DNA of 64,000 nucleotides, taken from Pectinophora gossypiella (lineage: Eukaryota; Arthropoda; Insecta; Lepidoptera; Gelechiidae). The notes beneath the pieces are model-generated. The model did no database searches, was not told the DNA's origin, and saw only the letters and a program-made list of their open reading frames with translations. The stretch is taken from assembly GCF_024362695.1 (NCBI RefSeq), contig NC_065420.1, positions 11,323,420 through 11,387,419 on the forward strand. The letters are read 5' to 3'. Every line of letters starts with the position of its first letter. The stretch's first letter is position 1. Of this stretch, positions 47,301-56,500 are shown one piece after another. The translations under genes and the position numbers were made by a program.

Positions 47301-48947
47301 AACCCACACTATAGAAGAAGAGACCACTTTACAATAAGGTTCTATTGTAATAAATGTCTTCTAAAGTGTGCAATAAAGTGATTATTGTTATTATCTCTCT
47401 CGGGAATATGGAGTCCCGGACTTTTGGAAGGCGTGCTTGGGGCCGAAGCCAACACGCAGAGGCCCCTTAATCTAAATGTTGTGTGACACCAACCGGCGAT
47501 TATCCCTGTATGCACTATGGGAGTGCACCCAAAGACGATCCCCGGTTCGTATAGGACTACATTTAACTATTTTTGTGACTATTTCTTTTAATTCGGGTGC
47601 AATAACTTTGACATTTATATTTGAATGATGTTTCCAGCCTTCACCGCGAAGCCCTGAAGCAGTCAGCCACGGACCCGGCGTCTGGGCGCATCGACGTGGG
47701 CATCCTGACCACGGGGCTGGGCGCGGCCGCGCGCCGCCGCCGCGCCGACCTCGTGGCCGCCCTCAAGCAGCTCATACAGCCCTACTCCAAGCCGCACACC
47801 CTTACGCACGCCAAGCTGCTGCAGGAAATTAATACCAACTCGCAGATCGTAAGTTGCTCTTTGGCGAACGTACGGTCACGAGCATTAATATGTATACACT
47901 TTGGTACCATGTCACATTAACTTTTTTGACAAATTGAACTGTAAGTCTCACTAAATGTCATATATGTTAGTGCGACAGAGTCCTAAAGTGGATACATTGT
48001 ATTGCTCATGACTGTACATAGAGATACGGGGGGGTTAAAAGGGCCACATCGAAGCAATTCATCTATAAAAGCAACATTTTAATAGGCTAATTTCCAACTA
48101 GTCAAATCAGTTACACGAAATTACTATGGAATTTGAATGAAAAAACACACTACGATGTCATAGAAAAACCTGATAAAATGTTTTTCGTTAGTTTTATATC
48201 TGTCTATATTTATTAATGAGTATTTCATATTTTTTCTTGGACCCACGATCCAATTGGACATATGCGCATATAAAAGTAAGTGCGAACAAACGCAAACAAA
48301 TATCAAATAGCAATATTGGTTTTTTTAGATGAATTGCTTCGATGTGACAAAAGGAACATACAACGAAAATAGAACAGATGAGCATGCTTAACGACATGCC
48401 CTCCGGCCTCCGGGGTCCAGTGGTTGAGTGTTAAGCTCACGATCCGGAGGTACCGGGTTCGATTCCCGGTGGGGACATGTCACAAAAAATACTTTGTGGT
48501 CACAGTTTGGTTAGGACATTACTAGGTGATCACTAGATTGTCCGAAAGTAAGACGATCCGTGCTTCGGAAGGCACGTTAAGCCGTTGGTCCCGGTTACTA
48601 CTTACTGTTGTAAGTTAGTAGTCGTTACATGAGCCTTGTCAGGGGCCTTTGGCGGCTCAGTAGTAACCCTGACACCAGGGTTGATGATGAGGCTGGTATT
48701 CCACCTCACAATAAGTAGAAAGAGAAGAATGACATGACCGGGAAGATAAACTGTTGAAAGTGTTTGTTTTTTATTCGTTCCCAGTCTTGAATCGCTTAAG
48801 AGCCACGCTCGGCAGGGGCACAAAATACACAACGATTTGTTTCAATTTCAGACTGTATCCAGAGAGCAATTGGACGAAGCACTTCGCGACCTCCAGGACG
48901 AAGGGAAAGTGGTGATTGTCAGCCATACACATCTCCGCCTATGCTAA
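26381..48947 (+). CDS. Mcm4: DNA replication licensing factor MCM4 (Dpa), complete, 17 coding exons
   Basis: Exons: 26381-26513, 26938-27039, 27630-27793, 30233-30397, 31113-31211, 32259-32391, 35274-35516, 36494-36722, 37259-37453, 39618-39794, 40968-41055, 43459-43619, 44916-45039, 45636-45742, 46676-46810, 47638-47848 and 48852-48947. All have GT/AG borders and phases agree throughout, giving 853 residues (human 863). The Ser/Thr/Pro-rich leader (1-130) has many SP/TP sites, typical of the MCM4 kinase-target tail. The N-terminal OB region carries a C4 zinc finger (Cys294, 297, 316, 319). The AAA+ core has Walker A GDPGTSKS (497-504), Walker B IDEF (560-563) and the arginine finger SRFD (629-632, split by an intron). 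A C-terminal winged helix ends the protein. MCM4 is a subunit of the nuclear MCM2-7 helicase that licenses and unwinds origins. Confidence 0.97.
27529..27600 (+). mobile_element. SINE 3' fragment in MCM4 intron 2
   Basis: Only the tail remains (CTGACACCAGGGTTGATGAG, ACAACCCACACAATAGAAGA). It ends 29 bp before the exon 3 splice acceptor. Confidence 0.6.
27958..28167. mobile_element. ~210-bp foldback MITE (CAGGGTGTTAGTGACATCG family)
   Basis: Long complementary arms: GTGTTAGTGACAT...GATGATTCAG...AAGTGGAATTTTCC against its inverse. Other copies: 31312-31528 (TA-flanked, cleanest), 45125-45333, 45369-45590, 46203-46402 and a half copy at 59036-59118. Five of the six lie in MCM4 introns. Confidence 0.75.
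28545..28739 (-). CDS. Possible 3' exon(s) of the antisense RING gene, frame unresolved
   Basis: A good acceptor (TTTTTATTACAG) at 28742-28740 opens, in the phase needed by the RING exon, a 64-codon frame to a stop at 28545. A second frame over 28513-28640 reads like protein too (DFPDNASHVLSGEIFEASHY) and ends at a GTAAGT donor. One of these may be real. I cannot choose between them or identify a family. Confidence 0.22.
   Translation of the reverse strand, partial: KKNVSSTRDFRRRFDPNHLELAVSETNNKNVYSNLCVKISLIMPLMYFLVKYLKPVIMDIILLF
29060..29330 (+). mobile_element. tRNA-derived SINE, diverged
   Basis: A degenerate head (GTTGAGCGTTGAGCGATTC, GGATTCAAAACCC) and a recognisable body (CACTTTGTGATC, GATGATCCGTGCTTCGG). 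It sits directly downstream of the donor of the minus-strand RING exon. Confidence 0.65.
29345..29617 (-). CDS. RING-finger (C3HC4) protein, first exon, nested antisense in MCM4 intron 3
   Basis: The frame starts at an ATG in an A-rich context and runs 91 codons in phase 0 to a donor (GTGCAG|GTACGC). Cysteine/histidine positions fit a RING-HC: Cys38, Cys41, Cys53, His55, Cys58, Cys61, Cys77 and Cys80, with LVCGHKFCETCLNKYW as the core. The family role would be E3 ubiquitin ligase. The remainder of the gene is uncertain; a SINE lies immediately downstream and candidate 3' exons are at 28545-28739. It could be an intact small nested gene or the remnant of one. Confidence 0.65.
30091..30215 (+). 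repeat. 20-bp minisatellite touching the MCM4 exon 4 acceptor
   Basis: Six to seven tandem units of the type CGAATATACCCTAAACTAAA, with the array ending 17 bp before exon 4. Each unit contains CTAAAC, resembling an animal branch-point sequence. The acceptor itself (CCCTATGGTACTCCACAG) has a weak pyrimidine tract. Confidence 0.9.
31312..31528. mobile_element. Foldback MITE, TA-flanked copy in MCM4 intron 5
   Basis: Begins TA-CAGGGTGTTAGTGACATCG and ends with the complementary CACTAACACCCTG-TA. It is the best-preserved pair of ends in the family. Fragments of two other retroposons follow at 31555-31680. Confidence 0.75.
33985..34475 (-). mobile_element. Diverged relatives of the 25163-26019 retroelement
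   Basis: 33985-34325 carries the CCCATACAGCCATGTC, AAACCTAAGCCCCCAC and GAAGAAAGCAACCTTCCCG blocks once each. 34418-34475 holds only the poly(T)/GGTTTTCCCCGAAGGG end. Both are in MCM4 intron 6, on the same strand as the dimer near the promoter. Confidence 0.7.
36030..36318 (-). mobile_element. tRNA-derived SINE (GCTCGGTGGCGCAGCG head)
   Basis: Full-length reverse copy in MCM4 intron 7, head at 36318 and tail CCAGCAGTGGGGACGTTAAT at about 36050. It belongs to the family of 20622-20905. Confidence 0.8.
37500..37935. mobile_element. LINE tail and SINE fragment in MCM4 intron 9
   Basis: 37500-37670 (CTGTATAGCCGGGGAAA, CCTCGGCACAGGGCCCTA) recurs at 41130-41320 and, reversed, 56215-56390. 37731-37935 is a minus-strand SINE body (CCACTGCTGGGCACAGGCCT to GGACAATCAGGTGATT). 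Confidence 0.65.
38097..38223. mobile_element. 127-bp hAT-like MITE
   Basis: Starts TAGAGATGCACCGA, ends GCGAATCTCTA, and contains CCGAATATTCGG-type palindromes. An 8-bp duplication with one mismatch flanks it (GTCATAAT 38089-38096, GTCATAAC 38224-38231). Confidence 0.7.
38466..38537 (+). tRNA. tRNA-Ala (anticodon CGC)
   Basis: A 72-base cloverleaf without intron: acceptor GGGGGTG pairs with CACCTCC and discriminator A; D arm ACTCAGTGGTAGAGT; anticodon loop TTCGCAT; T arm CTGGG-TTCAAGT-CCCAG. The acceptor stem keeps the G3:U70 wobble, the alanine identity element. The anticodon stem has one T-T mismatch. T-runs at 38546-38555 can serve as the polymerase III terminator. It lies in MCM4 intron 9 on the same strand. 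It is unlike the SINE heads in the window, so a genuine gene is likely. Confidence 0.85.
39068..39480 (-). mobile_element. SINE and LINE 3' fragments, MCM4 intron 9
   Basis: 39068-39165 is a minus-strand SINE tail (CCCACTGCTGGGCACAGGCC). 39345-39480 is a minus-strand copy of the LINE end seen at 22966-23330. Confidence 0.55.
39822..40393. repeat. Retroposon tails and MITE in MCM4 intron 10
   Basis: 39822-39855 is a TCAATCAATCAATAATACTT-type LINE tail. 39858-39970 is the AGATGGCATTAACTACTTGG repeat. A (TTTC)n tract starts at about 40148, and 40189-40240 is a reversed SINE tail. 40245-40393 is a MITE with ends GGGGGGTTAAAATGGCCACA and TGTGGCTTTTTAACCCCCC and AAGCAATATTGC arms. Confidence 0.65.
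40634..40930 (+). mobile_element. tRNA-derived SINE (GCTCGGTGGCGCAGCG head)
   Basis: Forward, full-length: head GGCGCTCGGTGGCGCAGCGA, tail CCAGCAGTGGGGACGTTAAT then a GATGATGATGAT run. It ends about 37 bp before the exon 11 acceptor. Confidence 0.8.
41350..41695. mobile_element. ~345-bp MITE, copy 1 (MCM4 intron 11)
   Basis: Terminal inverted repeats of about 57 bp begin CCTAATTTTATTTTAAG and continue ATATCCGTCATTTTC...GAAAAGGAAAGGGACGG; the right end is the complement. The interior shares GGTACGTCGCTGGTATGCAA with copy 2 at 42848-43195. Confidence 0.75.
42278..42608 (+). mobile_element. Full-length tRNA-derived SINE
   Basis: Head GCCTCCGTGGTCTAGTGGTT, box B-like GGTTCGATTCC, body GAAATCACTTTGTGAGA, 3' block CCAGCAGTGGGACGTATATA. 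It is the most complete copy of the family and serves as reference. The fragment 42660-42800 is a reversed partial copy. Confidence 0.85.
42848..43195. mobile_element. ~345-bp MITE, copy 2 (MCM4 intron 11)
   Basis: Nearly identical to 41350-41695, in the same orientation 1.5 kb downstream in the same intron. Confidence 0.75.
43690..44825. repeat. Retroposon fragments in MCM4 intron 12
   Basis: 43690-43800 is a SINE 3' body. 43822-43985 is a LINE tail ending in TATGTATGTA. 44460-44620 is a LINE RT-end remnant with GMLSWFGHVKRVK. 44715-44825 is a reversed AACTACTTGGCC-type repeat. The rest of the intron shows nothing recognisable. Confidence 0.6.
45125..45590. mobile_element. Two adjacent foldback MITEs in MCM4 intron 13
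   Basis: 45125-45333 and 45369-45590 are both members of the GTGTTAGTGACATCG family, 35 bp apart. The second is more diverged at its right end. Confidence 0.7.
45772..46118 (+). mobile_element. SINE with exact target duplication, MCM4 intron 14
   Basis: Head GGCCTCCGTGGTCCAGTGGT, tail CCCACACGATAGAAGAAGA. GACAACACGA flanks it at 45761-45770 and 46119-46128. It inserted about 20 bp after the exon 14 donor. Sister copies: 47001-47328 and 48403-48735; diverged 29060-29330. Confidence 0.85.
46203..46402. mobile_element. Foldback MITE, MCM4 intron 14
   Basis: A degraded member of the GTTAGTGACATCG family; both arms are recognisable. Confidence 0.65.
46817..46974. mobile_element. TA-flanked MITE abutting the exon 15 donor
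   Basis: Exon 15 ends at 46810. The donor GTGAGA is followed at once by the TA and CGGTCACGAGCATTAATATG of the MITE. It ends CTCATGACTG-TA. Confidence 0.8.
47001..47328 (+). mobile_element. SINE, MCM4 intron 15
   Basis: Head CGGCCTCCGTGGTCCAGTAG, tail ending TAGAAGAAGAGACC. TTACAATAA occurs on both sides (46992-47000 and 47329-47337), consistent with a target duplication. Confidence 0.8.
47871..48021. mobile_element. TA-flanked MITE just after the exon 16 donor
   Basis: Starts 22 bp after the exon 16 donor. It is nearly identical to 46817-46974 and in the same orientation. Confidence 0.8.
48028..48346. mobile_element. MITE with a second MITE nested inside
   Basis: The outer ends GGGGGGTTAAAAGGGCCACA and GAATTGCTTCGATGTGACA belong to the 40245-40393 family. 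The interior is replaced by an inverted copy of the GTAGTTTCC-type element (CTAATTTCCAACTAGTCAAA to ATATCTGTCTATATTTATTAAT, about 48080-48220). Confidence 0.7.
48403..48735 (+). mobile_element. SINE, MCM4 intron 16
   Basis: Head GGCCTCCGGGGTCCAGTGGT, box B-like GGTTCGATTCC, tail truncated before GAAGAA. It ends about 115 bp before the last exon. Confidence 0.8.
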
Positions 48948-49024
48948 CTTGTTTATGTAGATCATAAGTTATAAGTTGAATAATCATAAGTTCCGTCTAT
49001 TGTATGTTTCCATTTTTTATGTGT

Positions 49025-49030
49025 AATAAA
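49025..49030 (+). terminator. MCM4 poly(A) signal
   Basis: AATAAA 78 bp after the MCM4 stop codon, followed by a T-rich stretch. It is the first such signal downstream, giving a short 3'UTR. Confidence 0.65.
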
Positions 49031-49293
49031 CAATCGTATTTTTCAAAGACTTTTTACTTTCTTAAAACTACTTCATAAAATGTCAAGGACAAGCGCCATC
49101 TAGCGGACGCAAATATTTTAGGAACCAATTAGGCTTCGTTCGTTTTTATCGCAATGTCAAGATATTTGAAAATGTAACTTAGTAACCAAGAAATCTAACA
49201 GATGTCGCTATTAACCAACGACCCTCGATATATAAATAATTATATAACGGGACTCCCCCGTCCGTTCGTCGTGTCGTGTAACGGAATTCCGTT

Positions 49294-49990
49294 TAGTGTT
49301 GCCGAAAAATCGGTAGTTTTACTATCGATAGTAAACAGCCAAAATCATCTACCCAATCGATAGGCCTATCGATAGCTCTTTTTTGGCGATACTATTGATA
49401 AGCAACGATAGTATCGATAGTTGAAAAACAAAAAACTATCAATACTATCGATAGTATCGCTCTTCGATATTGCGCAAGCTATCGATAGTTTTGTACGATC
49501 GATAGTGACCTTAATTTCGATAGTATTGAATGTAGCATTGTGTGGAACAATTCACACCATTTAAAGCTCGTATTTAATACGTATATATTTTATATTACGT
49601 GGGTGTTTTTGCAGTGGATATTTGGTTTTGAAGTAGGCAATTCTCTAAACTTAAAAAAACACTGTTAAGTGGAGTGGATAGGATTTTTTTTACAATACTA
49701 TCGAAATTAAGGTCACTATCGATCATACAAAACTATCGATAGTATCGATAGCTTGCGCAATATCGAAGAGCGATACTATCGATAGTATTGATAGTTTTTT
49801 GTTTTTCAACTATCGATAGTTTTTCATCTTTTAACTATCGATAGTATCGATACTATCGTTGCTTATCAATAGTATCGCCAAAAAAGAGCTATCGATACTA
49901 TCGATTAATTATCGATACTATCGTTTTTTGGTAAACTATCGATAGTTCGATCGAAAACTATCGATAGGGCACTATCGAGCGGCAACACTA
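49294..49990. mobile_element. 697-bp hAT-like foldback packed with TATCGATA
   Basis: Ends TAGTGTTGCCG and CGGCAACACTA, with the 8-bp duplication ATTCCGTT on both sides (49286-49293 and 49991-49998). Arms of about 240-290 bp are inverted copies of each other, composed largely of ATCGATAGT units, around a spacer at about 49535-49690. There is no coding capacity. Confidence 0.9.
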
Positions 49991-50017
49991 ATTCCGTTGC
50001 CGTGCAGAGCCAGATCT

Positions 50018-50275
50018 TCAATTGGGTAGTTTCCTAGGTCAAAGATAAATTATAAAATTGTGATTACTAAATAAAGATCTAAAGGTGACAAAAAATCTTT
50101 TTTTCTATTTCACTTATTTATGAATTTTAATAAAGAAAAATGTATTAAAGTGCGAAATTTTTTTACCTTTTTCTCTGACGTCACAGGTTGCTTTTTCATA
50201 CAAATCCATAGTAATTTCGTGTTTTGACGTTTAGTAAAAAGTAACTGATTTGACTTGTTGGAAACTACCCAATTA
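50018..50275. mobile_element. GTAGTTTCC-type MITE, reference copy
   Basis: Ends AATTGGGTAGTTTCC and GGAAACTACCCAATT are perfect complements. The interior includes TGACGTCACAGGTTGC and GTGTTTTGACGTTTAGTAAA. It lies 20 bp right of the 49294-49990 foldback duplication. Confidence 0.75.
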
Positions 50276-51483
50276 CCGCTAAGATCAATATAGAAGAAAT
50301 TGAAGATACTATTATCATGAAAATATGCCAAAGAAAATATCTTGCGAAGGGTGGAAGAACAAAAAAAAACACACAAGTCGTTCAATAAATTATCTTTATT
50401 TACATAATTAACCTTCACTCCGTGTATCAAAACGCCTGAGGCCAAACAATTAACTAGTAAGTAGAATATACACACACTGGTACCAATTCGGGCACCTACC
50501 GGCGTAATTTTAATTAATTTGACAGGAATAAAAATAGCTCTACCTCTCTTTCTTGCACTTATTGTAAGTGAAGGACGGAACCAGTTTAAGAGCTATTCAA
50601 ATTAGGTGAGGTTTATGTTCGCTCGTATTGACACCATTGTGCGATTTGCGTAAGACGTTTTACATTTTCTATTTTTTTTAATTATCCCTTAAGTTTATAA
50701 CCTCGTCATAATAGTTTCTTTAAATTGTTTATAAAGAGGTTATTGAAGCTTTTAACGATATTAGTACAACACAATTTGTTTAAAAGTTGGAATGGATGTG
50801 GAGGAAATGTTTGAAATCTAGTAAATAATAGGAACTAAAATACATCTAACGTCAAAAATGCGTTCTTATTAAAATCCTTACCCTTTATGTTTTTTTTCTG
50901 ACATTTGATTTATATTCGACCGCGGATATGAAGCGTTAACCCATATTTATGTACAATAAATATGTTATTATAGCGTTGACCTCAATTATATTTGGTTCAC
51001 CATTAAATAGTAACTGAATTTTGGGTCTGTGGTGATTTTCATATAAAACGCCTGTTTGTATACCTACGTATGTGTGTCAGTTTTGTTGTTGATTTTAGTT
51101 TGGTGGATAGTCAAATATTAAAGTCATAGTGTAAGAAAACCAGGTATGCTCAATCCTATGACAAGCCACCATTGCTAGCCCATTGATGACGTAAGTGTTA
51201 ACACTGTGTTACCAACAAATTAATCCAACATTCCAAAGACGTAAATTTTATTATTGAAAATTAACTGAATTACTGACTAATGTATTTGGTTACTGTTACT
51301 TGTCACATATATAAATCTTTTACTAAAAGTTCAAAATTTCCTTGCAAAGTAAATACAAAAACATTGGTCGTGGGTATTTTTTTTTTACGAAATGGCAACG
51401 TAGGGCGGGATGACGTCAGCTGGGCTAACCTTGAAATGTTAGCTGTCAATTTTGAGCACACCTGGTCTTCTTATACCATGATT

Positions 51484-51672
51484 AGGCCCTGCGCAGACGA
51501 CAGACTATCCGTGACGCACTTTTTAGTCTGTGAAAATATAACCTATGCAATTATATGCAGTAACGCACACGACGCGCAAAAAGTCCGGCGCGTTACTGCA
51601 TATCATTGCATAGGTTATATTTTCACAGACTAAAAAGTGCGTCACGGATAGTCTGTCGTCTGCGCAGGGCCT
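51484..51672. mobile_element. 189-bp near-perfect palindromic MITE
   Basis: Arms of about 83 bp, starting AGGCCCTGCGCAGACGACAG, are almost exact complements around a short ACACGACGCGCAAAAAGTCC centre. The insertion is young by arm identity. I see no clear target duplication. Confidence 0.8.
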
Positions 51673-53505
51673 TGAAGTGACATTTCCAGACAGTTACAAT
51701 TCCAATTATTCTGTGGTCTTAAGTCGTTATGGTTATTAACAGTGGAAAAACAGGTATTTTAACAATCATTACGTCAAATAAGTTAATAGTATTAGTAAAA
51801 TATATTATTTGCACGTGTGCTGTGATTTTCATCACTCATTTTTGTACCCGTAGCTAACAATAGAACACTTGGTAAAAATTAAATACAACTTAAGTAAAAT
51901 TTCATATTTGATGTGTTAAGTAAACGTTTGTAAATAGGATTTGAGATGGCACTTGTGTAGAAAATGTTATAACATGGTCAGATTAGCCTAGTCATGGGCG
52001 GATCCAGGGGGGGCCTATGACCCCTCTCCACCCTGGGCGACAGGTTGGGTGGCCGCTGCAATTTTATCTAATTCTCTACGAAGACAGGTTGTCTGCGACC
52101 TGGTGACCTCCCCACCCCGACAGAAAAGCTGGACCGCTCCTGAAGCTCCTGAGGCTATTATGGCGTAAGCGATAGGAGAAAATCTAAATAAATATTATTT
52201 CTCGTGTTACCTGTATAACCTGTTTTTATACTTGTCCTATTTTAACAACAAGTATGGCGCCCTGATTTCAGTATAATCGCCATTGAAATTTCATAGATTC
52301 GGAATCTATGAATGATCTTATAAATCATAGTTTATATTCACTGATTTTTCAATGATTTATGAACAAATAAGACAAGTAAAAAACAAATTACAAGCCAAAT
52401 TTTAGGGTAGATTTTTAAGAGATAGTCCGACATAACAAAATTCATAGAAAATGGTTTGCCCAAATTTTCTATCACACAGTTTCATGCCAGGATATCATCT
52501 ATATTTATTTATTTCTAATCGATATTGTAAAAAAATCTGTCCAAAAACAGTGCTTAGCAATAGAATGGCATATTATCGTGGTTAATAAGCTTTCTCTAGC
52601 CAAAATAAAGACGTCATATAATTGAATACGTCATTATCATTAATAATGCAGGTACAATAACGTCTAACCGCGAAAACCCCGATTTGCCTTGAACACAATC
52701 GATAGCCACAAGTTTTACCGTCCATTCATCCTATATGTGTCTACTTAGGCAGAATGAGAGCGGATGGATCGTCAGAATTTCTTGCTTTGTTATTTCTTTG
52801 TGCGTCAGTCCTTTGAATCTCCTGATTGCCCTCGAAATTACGATGATTCCGGGCTTTAGAAGACACGTTTTGGTCTCGGGGCTACTAGCCCAAACACCAC
52901 CACGCGCAGTGGAGCAGGAGAATGCTCAATACCCCGGGTTGCTTATGGGGAGGCCTGTCCCCAGCAGTGGGACGTGTGGACTGTTTATATTTCGTATGAA
53001 TTCCTTGATTGATTCATTGAAATTCGGTGATTCGTATATTATGCCAACGGTACGTTCCGTCCGCTAAGATTCCGCTCAATACATGAACAGCTATAAAATA
53101 AGTCGCAAAATTCAGTCAATTTCCTTCCGCTAGATGGCGCTGTGGAATAAGGAGACCTGTCAAATGGTCCACGCAGTATGTTCTCTATAAGAACTTATAT
53201 GAAAAAATAAAAATTCGAATAAAGAACATACAATCGAGTTGAACATTTTCTTCTTTTTCGAATGCCGTTAAAAGCAGCCGATGCTAAATTTATTATTGGA
53301 TTAACTTCAATCGTTGTTACATTGTGAATGTACTCAATAGTGAAGTTTTTAACCGACTTTCGAAGAGGAAGAGTGAAGTACGTATGTAATTGACTGTAAT
53401 TGACTTCAATATCTGAGAATAGTTTCACAGGTCTCCTTTGACTGCAGCGCCGTTACGACTGCTCAACTACTATTGAGTCAAGATGGAGTGGCAATCTACC
53501 ATCGG

Positions 53506-56500
53506 TCAAGAGGTGGGCGTTTGCGCATTAGAGGCGGGTGTTGGGGGGGGGGGTGTTGCGGGTGATGTGGGTGTCACTGTTGATGCGGGTGTGCTGGGCG
53601 CTTCGGTCGCGTCCGTGACATCTTTTGTCTCCGGTTCTGACGTCATCGGTTCTCGTGCACCCGCCTCGTCCACGCTCGCGCAGGCCTCATTCACGAACTT
53701 GTTGAATACTTCCGGCTTGTCTAAGTATACGTGGTGGCCTGCGCCGTTTATCACCTGGAGAAGAGCGGTAATGCCATGATTAAAAGAACATTATACACAC
53801 ACACACACACACACACTCTCACATACTCTCACACACATTCATAAGCACACTCACTTACGCACACAACTTACATACCCTTACTTCAACACTTAGATGTAAC
53901 CTATTCTTATTCAATTTCATATTTATTATTTTTGTTGGCAAAATTTAACGATAAATTATGAAATTCTGACTACTAAATACAGACCTCAGAACAGAATGAA
54001 AAAGAAATATTTTTCTATTTAACTTTTTTCTGAATTTTTTATCAAGAAAAACGTAATAATACCGTCGAGATTTTATCACGTTTTTCTATGATGTCACTAC
54101 TGTTCTACGTCGTCGACTTTTTCATACACATTCCATAGTAATTTCGTGTTTTGACGTTTAGTAAAAAGTAACTGATTTGACTAGTTGGAAACTAGTCTTA
54201 ATTCAATTCTCAATTATTTATTGCATTCCATGTAGTACAATGGGGTGTTACATAGGCATAGGAACTAAAACATGGACCCTGTAGGGCACAGCAACGTTGA
54301 AGGGAAGAGAGGAGGTGTGTATTAAAATAGGCTTTAGGTCTTGTAGGCGTTTCTTTATATGTCACCTGTACGTGAGTCTTGCAGTTGGGCCGCTGCTCGG
54401 CGAGGGTCTGCCCGGCCACGTTGTCGATCCAGGACCGCGAGCCGTACAGCACGGTGACGGGCAGCGCCGGGTCCAGTTTGTCCAGCCGGGTCGCCATCGG
54501 GTTCTTGGCCCACGCCAGCCCGTTCATTAACGAGTGGAACGCGCTTTCGCCACTAAAATTCAATGTAATCAAATTAATTTATTTAAAAATAATAATAATA
54601 AATAAGTTTATTTAGGTAAAATCTCCGACACACATTATTATACATTTACAACATTAAAATATACACACATTAAATTAATATTTGGTTGGAAAACATAAAG
54701 GTATATGGGTGCCGCAGTTCACCAAAAAAGGCCAGGGTTCAGTGAAAATTAAACTATTAGATATACTATTACTAGATTATTTGCGAGAACACATTCAAAA
54801 ATAGAAAAAGGTGGTAAAATTATTTACATAGTAGTGTTGGGATGTGTACCCCTCAATCAACCGGAGGGGATATGGAGCATACTCCACCACGCTGCTCCAC
54901 TGCTGGTTGGTTGAGGTGTTTTTATAGCCGAGACCAACGGCTTAACGTGCCTTCCGAAGCACAGAATCATCTTACTTTTTCAGAATGGCAATATTGCTTT
55001 TTTAGATGAACTGCTTCGATGTGGCTTTTTTAACCCCCCAAGTGATTCAAGCCTGCAAAGTCCTTACCAAACAAAGGACAGCCTCTTAAAGTGATTTCGA
55101 CAATGTCCCCATCGGGAATCGAACCCGGACCTCCAGCTCAACGCTCTAACCACTAGACCTTGGAGGTTGTTATTCGTAGATCGTAGTTTAACCAGGAAAA
55201 AATGTTGGTGAACCAACCTGGGCGTCTGCGAGTTGCACTGGTAGATGTACTCCGGTATGACGGTGTTCGCGTCGGGCACGTACTTGGTGTACTTGCGCGC
55301 GATGTCGGGCCGCGTCTTGCTGACGAGCCACTTGCCCGCGGGGCCGGCCACGCGCACCGCCCACAGCGGGTTCAGCGGCTGGATCACCGTCACCACGGCG
55401 CGGATCCAGAGCGGCACCTGGTACTTCTCGTAAACATTGGACGGCCTCTCCGGGAAGCCCCACGGGTCCGCCAGGATTAAATGGCGGACGCTGCGAAGGA
55501 AGATTTGTTTCTGTTGTATTAAGATACTGTTACAGGTTGTCACGGTGTACACCAGTGGTAGCCCAGTTGGAAGAAAGCTCGACTCTCACTGTAAGGTCGC
55601 AGGTTCGGATCTAGCACGGGCCTAAAACTATGATTTACGAAATCGTTTTCAGAATTCATGTTTGGATCATAAGTGATAAGTAATAACACGTGCTCAGCAG
55701 CGGAGAAGGAAGAGCAATGCGTTTCGGAGCCTGAGGAACTTGTATTGGGCTGATTTTCCCTTCGCGGGTTGGAAGGTCAGACAGGCAGTCGCTTCTGTAA
55801 ATACCGGTCCTGTCAAATCTTCAGGTTAGGTAAGCGGACCCTGTGAATAATGGAATAATGCTAGAGAGGTGATGTTGATGAATTGTTTATTCGAATTTTG
55901 AATAATAACTCACCGCTCAGGGTACTTCAAGGCGTACGCGGTCGCGATGTACCCCCCGAGGCTGTGCCCCAGCAGGACGAACTCCCCCAGGTTGACCTCC
56001 CGCCGCCACTCCTCGACTGACTCCACCCACTGCGCCTCCACCTTCGTTGCGTCTGACGAGAACTTCGGCCGCGAGCTCCGCCCGAAACCTGATCAAAATA
56101 TATTATCTACAATTCTCCTTCTTCTATTGTAACAATCGGGAAGTTTCCAACTAGTCAAATCAGTTACTTTTTACTAAACGTCAAAACACGAAATCACTAT
56201 AGAATTATTAATTAAAGAAGGTCTAGGGCCCTGTGCCGAGGTTTTTCTTGCAGCTTCTTTTCCCCGGCTATACAGGTTGTGAGAAGCTGCAGTAGTTTTA
56301 GGCGGATGAGACGTTCGTTATGTAAAAAGTGACGATTCAAAGTGTAACTATGTTACCTACTGAATAAGATATTTTTGAATTTGTACGAAAAAGCAACCTG
56401 AGACGTCATAGAAAAACGTGACAAAATGTCGCATCTATTATTACACTGTTCCTTATTAACATTCATAAATAAGTTAAATAGAAAAAAGTTTTTGTCACTT

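Larger units (their letters stand above)
49999..53505. other. Intergenic, MCM4 to ABHD gene
   Basis: No gene is seen. 50018-50275 is a complete GTAGTTTCC-type MITE, 51484-51672 a palindromic MITE, 52040-52160 a TE fragment related to 59520-59565, and 52800-52990 a very degraded SINE. The rest is AT-rich unique-looking DNA. TTTATT at 53289-53294 could be the minus-strand poly(A) signal of the ABHD gene. Confidence 0.5.
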
